Assembly (NCBI GenBank): GCA_917880885.1
Contig: OU862916.1
Coordinates: forward strand, 50,442,831-50,506,830
Direction: 5' to 3'
From: Limnephilus marmoratus
Taxonomy: Eukaryota > Arthropoda > Insecta > Trichoptera > Limnephilidae
DNA length: 64,000 nt
Under the pieces are notes generated by a model. That model was not told the DNA's origin, searched no databases, and saw only the letters and a list, made by a program, of their open reading frames with translations. Shown here one piece after another: positions 58,021 to 64,000 of this stretch (positions are counted from its first letter, which is position 1; every line of letters begins with the position of its first letter). A program made the translations under genes and the position numbers.

Positions 58021-58491
58021 CCATTGAATAATATTTAAATACGGTATTTAATATATTTTAAAAATACCTATGAAACATTATAATATTTAAATCTTTTACG
58101 GAACACATTATTCATTGAAATAATTTAACAGTAAAATAAATGGAAATTAAACATTTATGTTGCCGTTAAAAATCGTACGATACAAGGCCAAAGGTAAGGA
58201 ATGAAGAATCAATTCCTTTTGAAATTGAGAATCAGATCAAGTGTGTCACAAGATTGAATTTATTCATTTAATTCGGTCATTCAATTTTGCCCATGTCTAC
58301 TTATGAGTGAAATTGCACTATGTTTCAATATAAAACGCACGCGAGTAATGTCAAAATCTGTTAATAAGGCAATTGAGAAGAACTTTGTAGGCGGATATTT
58401 AATGGGAGAAAATTTTGCAAACAGTTTTTGTATATTTATTTTTATATTGGATTACCTCTTGTTATAATAACTATTGGAGATTATGCCTATT

Positions 58492-58806
58492 AATGTAATA
58501 TATCATTGAATTGAAGAATAAGATAAAAACTAATAAATCTAAACGAAAATGTGAAAAAACAAGGAAAAATATTATAAGATAATATTGTTAATTCTGAATT
58601 TGAAATGTGAGATCGACAAAAATGACTTAAAAATATGAAGTCCGAATAGCCGAGTTGGTTAAGGCGTTTGTCCCGATAAGAGAAAGATCTTGGGCTAGAA
58701 ACCCAATTGCGATCGTTACCTTTTTTATTTTTCTGTGTCTTGTTCTTTTTCATATTTTCGTTTAGATTTATTTGTGTTATCTTCTTCTTCAATGATATAA
58801 ATACAT
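58492..58806. mobile_element. Inverted-repeat MITE with a tRNA-like core
   Basis: Arms of about 65 bp: left ATATCATTGAA, GAAGAATAAGATAA, AATAAATCTAAACGAAAAT and AACAAG (about 58500-58563), right the complement at about 58738-58797. The 109-codon minus-strand frame across it is a by-product. The centre holds the tRNA-like sequence in the next entry. Confidence 0.75.
58638..58716 (+). tRNA. tRNA-like sequence, degenerate
   Basis: GTCCGAATAGCCGAGTTGGT has a perfect A box (TAGCCGAGTTGG) followed by TAAGGCG, as in Leu/Ser-type tRNAs. The T-arm region, TTGGGCTAGAAACCCAAT, can form a stem (TTGGG with CCCAA) but lacks the TTCGA loop. An acceptor stem is not convincing. A T-run follows at 58721. It is likely an inactive tRNA copy or Pol III-derived element trapped in the MITE. 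Confidence 0.35.
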
Positions 58807-60234
58807 ATTTTTGTACCAACTAAAGGGGAGTTTAAGCTTTGAAATGCGTGTGTCAAATTAAGAAAATAATATTTATACATTTTGCATGAATTTTTTTTTT
58901 TCGTTTTTCAAAATACAATCTCGCTACACCGCAATTAAGCAGTCTGTCAGCAGGGTGTTAATGTTCAATTACAATGCTTGTTCAATTACATGTATGCATA
59001 ATATTATTAATAATTATAAAATATATTGACAATAACTATTAACATGACTTCGTATAAAGCATCTCTACTAACCCACCTACTAACTAACCTACCATCTCTA
59101 CCATGTTTTCAGCATATTTCTGAATTTATTCGGTGAATCGCAATTTTATATATTACTTGGTAAAAAGTACTCTTTTGCCAAATAAGCCCAAGGCTAATTG
59201 CCTATTTTAAAAAAGTTTAATATTTTGGCACGTTATATCCCAGGGTTCGAAATAAAAAAAAGAGTTTTTGATATGTGCTTGATAAACTGCGACACTTCTT
59301 AAACAGGCTACGGCGTCAACAAATTTGAATTGATTTTTCAGAATGAAAATTTTGACTATTCAACGTCGTTAATTTATGCTTCAAATTAAAAAAAAAGTTA
59401 ACAAAAAAAATATTTCTGGAAAAGAGCACTGGAAATTGGACGAGGCCAGGTAGTTACAACTAGTAACGTAAAATTAAAAGATAAATATATCATCAATGAG
59501 AGTTCCAATTTCAACGCACGCCTTTGTACGTGGTATTTTGAATAAAGAAATACATTTTTTTATTCACAAGCTATTTGAGTGAGTCCAATCATAGTTAAAA
59601 TCGTTCCCCGAAGAGCTTTTTAAAAAATGAGAGAGTTTTCAAAAATATTTGGTTCGTTGGTTATCTCCCATCGTTAGTTTTCAAAAAGGCACAAAATACG
59701 GCCAGTTCTTTTGCAAAAACACAAAAATCAAGAATTCAAAAAATATTTTTGTTCAAATCAACGAAAAAACCCAAAATCCGACGCAGTTTTTTTGCACAAA
59801 GACCATAATTATTGGTGCATTGTTGTATTTTTAGAGCACCAACTCAAAGTGCAAACAAAATTCTGTTGTAGCGTCTATTAAACTTTCTACCACAATATTG
59901 CAATAATATTAAAAAGCGGTATAGTATATTTTTTCATTATTCTGAAGATGATTTCTTCAATAATATTTTATAGCGACCTAATGAACACGCTTTTGGAAGC
60001 ATTTATCAATCGTTCATTACAGATTTAAGTAAATATGATGTTTTTTGCTCACTCCTTTAGGTGTAAGCTAAACAACAATGAAATTAATTACTTTCGTACA
60101 TAATTTGATTATTTTATGAATCTATGCTTTTTTAAAAAAAAAAGTAATTATTTTTTGTAATCTAAGAAATCAGAATAAATATATCCCCACGAGGCAGGTT
60201 TGAGTGTTTAAAATAACACTGATGAGCAAATTTC
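58807..60234. other. No gene supported
   Basis: AT-rich unique DNA. Nothing recognised. Confidence 0.45.
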
Positions 60235-60363
60235 AACCCTTTACTTCCTCCTCCCAAGCTCATTCCCCTCCCCAGTACCTTCAGCCTAAACATAGCCCGA
60301 TTAGGAATACCATAGTCTCACTGACACCAGACTAGCAGTTGTTAGGTACACACATTAAAAAAA
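60235..60363 (+). mobile_element. SINE 3' fragment
   Basis: CCCCTCCCCAGTACCTTCAG, ATACCATAGTCTCACTGACA and a short A-tail match the last third of SINE copy 1. Head absent. Confidence 0.6.
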
Positions 60364-60620
60364 GAAGATTAATGCCGCAAAAGTAGAAAAAAATTGTTTA
60401 GTTTTATTATTTATATATATATTTTGTCATTTAGGTAAAATACATTTTCATTAAAAAACATTAAATGTTGTAAGTATTATTTGAAGAATAAATGTGATTT
60501 TTTTCATACCTATGACATTATAAATAACAGAACCAAACATGACTTTTATAATTTTTGGGCGATAGTTTGCCATTTTTTCCCATTAAAGGAATATCATACG
60601 ATTCTTTTTTTAGTCCGGAT

Positions 60621-60958
60621 GATAACGGCCTCCGTGATCGAGAGGTGAGGCTCTTGACTCGCAATGCTTTCACAATTAATTATTTAAAAATATTATATAG
60701 TAGGTACCTATATTTGCTGCATGTTTCAGAGTGGAAGATACTCGCAGTATTGCCTGGTGTAAAAGACCACCATTCAGAATTGAAACTAGATCTGAATAGC
60801 CAGGTACTTCCCCACTTTCCTCTTCCCCACCTTCCTCTTCACCATCTCTTCATTACCTTTAGCCTCACAACATACCCCAATTTGGGATGCCGTAGTCTTA
60901 CTGGCTCCAAACGGGAGCAACTGGGAGTCCTGTGAGGTATTCACATGAAAAAATACAA
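60621..60958 (+). mobile_element. tRNA-derived SINE, copy 5, with head deletion
   Basis: ACGGCCTCCGTGATCGAGAG and CTTGACTCGCAATGC keep the A-box half, but the B box and about 40 bp after it are gone: the sequence jumps from CAATGC to TTTCACAATTAATT. The body CAGAGTGGAAGATACTCGCA, GAATAGCCAGGTACTTCCCC and TAGTCTTACTGGCTCC is intact, as is the GTGAGGTATTCACATG end. Confidence 0.75.
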
Positions 60959-61071
60959 AAATGAATACAGATTATTTTAAATAATAACATGTATTTTTAA
61001 AGAGCTTTAAAACTTAAAGTGACCGGTATGTTACATTCACGCTGGATCTTACGTTAAAATGAAGTAAATCA

Positions 61072-61600
61072 TCATTCATTACATAGTATAAAATGAAGTC
61101 GCTCAAAATGTATGTGCGCGTTAATCTTTTAAACTACGCAACGGATTTTCATGCGGTTTTCACCAATAGATAGAGTGGTTGAAGAGGAATGTTTATATGT
61201 ATAATACATGTAAATTATATTAGAGAAAAGCCGAGAAATTCAAAGAAAACATATTTATATACGATTTAAAACGGCTGGCGGGCCGTACTATAGTCACTTT
61301 TGAAATTCGTTCTACGGAAGAAATTGGAAAATAGATGTCCTAGAGTAAGTAGGTATTTGATTTTCCCTTTTCAAATATCCAGTGTTGCATTGCAAGCATT
61401 GTATAATTAGTGGTGAGTTAATTAGTTTACATACTTATTATAGTGGAGAAAAGCCGATAAATTCAAATATTCAATTCAGGCAGCGGGCAGCGGGCAGCGG
61501 GCAGCGGGCAGCTGGCAAGCGGGTGGTGTGGATTTTATAAAGATTGGGTAATGGCGTTGTGTTTCGTTAGCCACAGTAACGTGTTGCCGGGTCTGCTAGT
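61072..61600 (+). mobile_element. Helitron-like element, family H2, copy 2
   Basis: Starts near TCATTCATTACATAGTATAA, has AACGGATTTTCATGCGGTTT and CACCAATAGATAGAGTG, a (CGGGCAG)n run at 61479-61513, and ends GTTGCCGGGTCTGCTAGT. Confidence 0.65.
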
Positions 61601-61712
61601 AATAATATAATAAAATGAAGTTGCCTAATGGCAATTGTTAAAGAAATATTATTTAAACTTATTTTTTCTTCTGATATAATTCGGGATTATCACGGCCAAT
61701 TATTATTATATC

Positions 61713-61806
61713 ATTATCGTGATTTATTTTTGGGGTATTATGCTGCGTTGCGCTACCTCCTTCCTTACCCAATGTTTTGGACAGCATTTTAGTGTCCATC
61801 ATCAGG
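61713..61806. mobile_element. Fold-back half copy (family of 46479-46688)
   Basis: ATTATCGTGATTTATTTTTG, GGTATTATGCTGCGTTGCGC and CCATCATCAGGGCAGATGTG match the left arm and loop of the 46479 element. The right arm is absent, and the loop is followed by repeated GATGATTTC words (61813-61870). Confidence 0.6.
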
Positions 61807-61870
61807 GCAGATGTGTGATGATTTCGTTTTGATGATGAGTGATGATTTCATTTCGATGATATGTGATGAT

Positions 61871-62439
61871 TGACTTTTTTTCTTCGTTTTTTCAATATTT
61901 GCCCAAAAGCTTAAACAAAACCTTCTACCCACCCAAAACCGAGAACGAAAACCATACTTCCGATCGATTGGTGATCGTATCAATTTAGCGGAAGTTCCGA
62001 GTTCCGTAAAAAAGTGCATCCGACTAACGACCTTTGCAGTGCGGACTGATTGCGCATGTCATTACTGAATGGCCTGTGATTGGTGGCCGGATCGGAAAAA
62101 GCCCGCCAAAATCCATTGCGGAAAATATATAATTACATTGAAAATGGGGTTATAAAAATACACAAAGAATGGAGCTCCGCGATGAACAGGACCTATCCTA
62201 TCTAAATGTGTAGAAAATTTTCAATTAAACAACACATTTTTCAATTACAAAATTTTTCGAATCGTCAACGCATAAATCCACAAAATTTCAGAGACAGACA
62301 GGTGGGGAGTAGAAGGAGATGAGAAAGAACAAGTTTGGGAAATAAATGGCTGATCTGATTTGACCAGATCCGATCCCCAAACACCACTAAAGCCATTTCA
62401 AGCAATGTTTCATTTCCGAATTGTGTCTTTCACCAGGAC
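61871..62439. other. No gene supported
   Basis: Unique DNA with unrecognised short frames. Confidence 0.4.
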
Positions 62440-62680
62440 GAAAGAGTCCAATTAAACGTATTCCCCAATTTGGGCAATTTAAAAAAAAATAATAATATAT
62501 GTATCGACAACTAGAAAAACCTAAAAAACATGGGATATTTTCCTTTACTATACTTGTAGTTGGTAAAAAAAATAAAAATCGGTCCAGTTTGGGGGAGAAA
62601 AAATGGGAATACAAAACCACGATTAGCTTGAGGTGCAGTTTTCCCTTCGCTCAGTATTTGGGGGTGACACAGATCAGTGA
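62440..62680. repeat. Dispersed repeat Rep-D, copy 2
   Basis: Shares AAAATCGGTCCAGTTTGGG, GAGAAAAAATGGGAATACAA and CCCTTCGCTCAGT with 47600-47720. The inner hairpin seen in copy 1 is not preserved. Confidence 0.55.
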
Positions 62681-62898
62681 TAGCAACAGTTTTAGTTTAT
62701 TCAACAAAATAATATTATTCATATCTCTCGGCAACGGTGTTTCCTCTTAAGAGTATCTACAACTCTGGAATGAGTAGCAAAAAACTTTCATCACATTTTA
62801 CCCCTGCATTATTTGTGCATTTCTGCGTAAAAACTTCATATTTTGGTGCCTTCTTATTTGGGGGAATCTAGCAATCGTAAATTACATAGCAATACAAA

Positions 62899-63207
62899 TC
62901 TTTACATGGTATAAGGCAAAGTCGCTCCCGCTGTCTGTACGCTTAGATATTTTAAACTGCGCAACGGATTTTCATGCAGTTTTCACCAACAGATAGAGTG
63001 ATTCACGAGGAAGCTTTTAAGGTATATAATTTGTCAAGGTTTTGTGTAAATTGGTTGAAATATATAATATATAATGGGAGCGGGCTAGCAAGCGGGCAGC
63101 GGGCAGCGGGCAGCGGGCGGTGTGGATTTGATATGTGTGCAAGTTAATAGATGACCTTGGTTATAAAGGTTGGGTAAACTAGCAGACCCGGACACAGGTC
63201 TGCTAAT
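62899..63207 (+). mobile_element. Helitron-like element, family H2, copy 3
   Basis: TCTTTACATGGTATAAGG start, GCAACGGATTTTCATGCAGT and TTTTCACCAACAGATAGAG core, (CGGGCAG)n at about 63090-63118, and a CTAAT (CTRRT) end. AGCAGACC and GGTCTGCT flank the last 26 bp and could pair. Confidence 0.6.
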
Positions 63208-64000
63208 TTAAATATATACCACAAAATTTGACAGCATCCACTGCTTCTGGGTATCGACCCCAAGAGGTTACCTTTCGCTTATTGAGGTTTATTTTCCGTG
63301 TTTACCAGATCGGCATCGACTAAGTGTCTCGTGACACATCCTCCTAAGTTCTTTCGTCTCGGGAAATGGATGAAATAATAATTGCCGAGTGGGAGGAATA
63401 AATTAAACGCAGTAAAATTTAAAAGCGAGAGATTTTACCGCCATTCGAAATTTTCGTTTGTTCGCCTTTTAAATGGCTGCCGACAATTGAACGTAATTAA
63501 TTGCGTGTGTGTGCTGATTTTATTGTTCGAGGCCTATTAATTCTGAATGCATTAAAGTCATTCAGTACGAATACAGAGCATTTGAAATTATGTTACACGA
63601 TTACATTTACCATAAAAAAAGTTTATTTTTTCAGAAGACATTGTATAAAAACGTTTTTCTGGTTATGATACATAAGATATTCTTTTACGTTTTTTTAACG
63701 AGAGCAATATATTTTTTCAATTAAAAAGGTTTTGCTACGCCCAATTCAAACGCCCTTCAACAATAAACAGTTTCCGAATAAGGGTGTTGAATCTCGGGCG
63801 AAACCGGGTAGTAACTGGAACACTTAACCATTTGGTTATTTAATACTTTTCTCGCTCGATTTCTGTGTCAATAAATGTGCAAAGGAAAATTCTGTTTGGA
63901 AGTGTAGGTCATCATACATAATAGATCGGAACACAAATGATGGGCTATAAAATTTTGAAAAATAAAACTAAACTTTTTTAATGTGGATATCACACAAGAG
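63208..64000. other. Unique DNA; GC-richer patch 63235-63560
   Basis: No repeat or coding recognised. 63235-63560 is non-repetitive and compositionally distinct and may be conserved host non-coding DNA. Confidence 0.35.

Larger units (their letters stand above)
56737..58299. mobile_element. hAT element carrying GC-rich cargo, 1563 bp
   Basis: Exact 8-bp duplication CTTATGAG at 56729-56736 and 58300-58307. The left end TAGACGTGGGCAAAATGA and the complement of the right end, TAGACATGGGCAAAATTGA, form a near-perfect inverted repeat. Subterminal GATTCCTTCTATTCATTCCT (left) and ATCAATTCCTTTTGAAATTG (right) add a shared ATTCCTT-rich region. The interior has a 27-A run (56840-56866), a tandem duplication and a GC-rich segment. 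No transposase is readable, so the copy is non-autonomous. Confidence 0.85.

Noticed and set aside
58490..58819. 109-codon minus-strand frame rich in Lys and Phe
   Set aside because: Coincides with the two inverted-repeat arms of a MITE; the sequence is explained by the arms.
1..64000. CRISPR array, bacterial operon, defence or toxin system
   Set aside because: Tandem repeats here lack the uniform repeat-spacer structure, and there are no prokaryotic gene arrangements; the window is eukaryotic nuclear DNA.

Overview
This is an AT-rich animal nuclear sequence, almost certainly from an insect. The evidence is a BEL/Pao LTR retrotransposon, APE-type LINE debris, hAT elements with 8-bp target duplications, Helitrons ending in CTRRT, a tRNA-derived SINE family, and the GTAGGTACCTA-type background common in hemipteran and lepidopteran genomes. 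I cannot fix the order. I see no convincing host protein-coding exon, rRNA, CRISPR array or bacterial-type operon. The window reads as intergenic or deep intronic DNA that is heavily settled by transposons. Nearly every long open frame in it is explained by a repeat.

Layout. 1-9 kb: a Helitron (1.89-2.60 kb), a deleted hAT with a transposase remnant (2.94-3.69 kb), two copies of an unnamed interspersed repeat (Rep-A), a fold-back element split by a SINE (5.44-6.25 kb) and a LINE tail. 9.3-14.8 kb: the main feature, a structurally complete BEL/Pao-type LTR element. It has two 566-bp LTRs that look identical, TG...CA ends, a 5-bp target duplication and a tRNA-Tyr-like primer site. Its interior is three unrelated tandem arrays plus a frameshifted integrase; no gag, protease, reverse transcriptase or RNase H is recognisable. 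16.6-16.9 kb: a 299-bp hAT MITE. 18.3-22.9 kb: a 4.6-kb hAT-bounded composite holding a decayed LINE (endonuclease and reverse transcriptase), itself split by two Helitrons. 23-28 kb: unique AT-rich DNA. 28-48 kb: scattered SINE, LINE, Rep-A and fold-back copies, an alternating long/short tandem array (31.7-32.2 kb), a cassette of inverted TAATATCTAC units (38.9-39.4 kb) and a pair of GC-rich palindromes (45.6-45.9 kb). 48-64 kb: LINE relics on the minus strand, two tRNA-like sequences (one inside an inverted-repeat MITE), a 1.56-kb hAT carrying a GC-rich cargo (56.7-58.3 kb) and three more Helitron-type copies.

How it fits together. The parts are mobile or formerly mobile DNA nested in several layers: SINE in fold-back, Helitrons in LINE in hAT, cassette in Rep-A. 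Nothing forms a host pathway. The BEL/Pao derivative appears young (no LTR differences seen) yet encodes no working enzyme, so it must have been moved by proteins supplied in trans. A few GC-richer, non-repetitive patches (0.8-1.36, 28.2-28.5, 35.5-35.8, 43.0-43.3, 50.3-50.6 and 63.2-63.6 kb) are the best candidates for conserved or regulatory host DNA.
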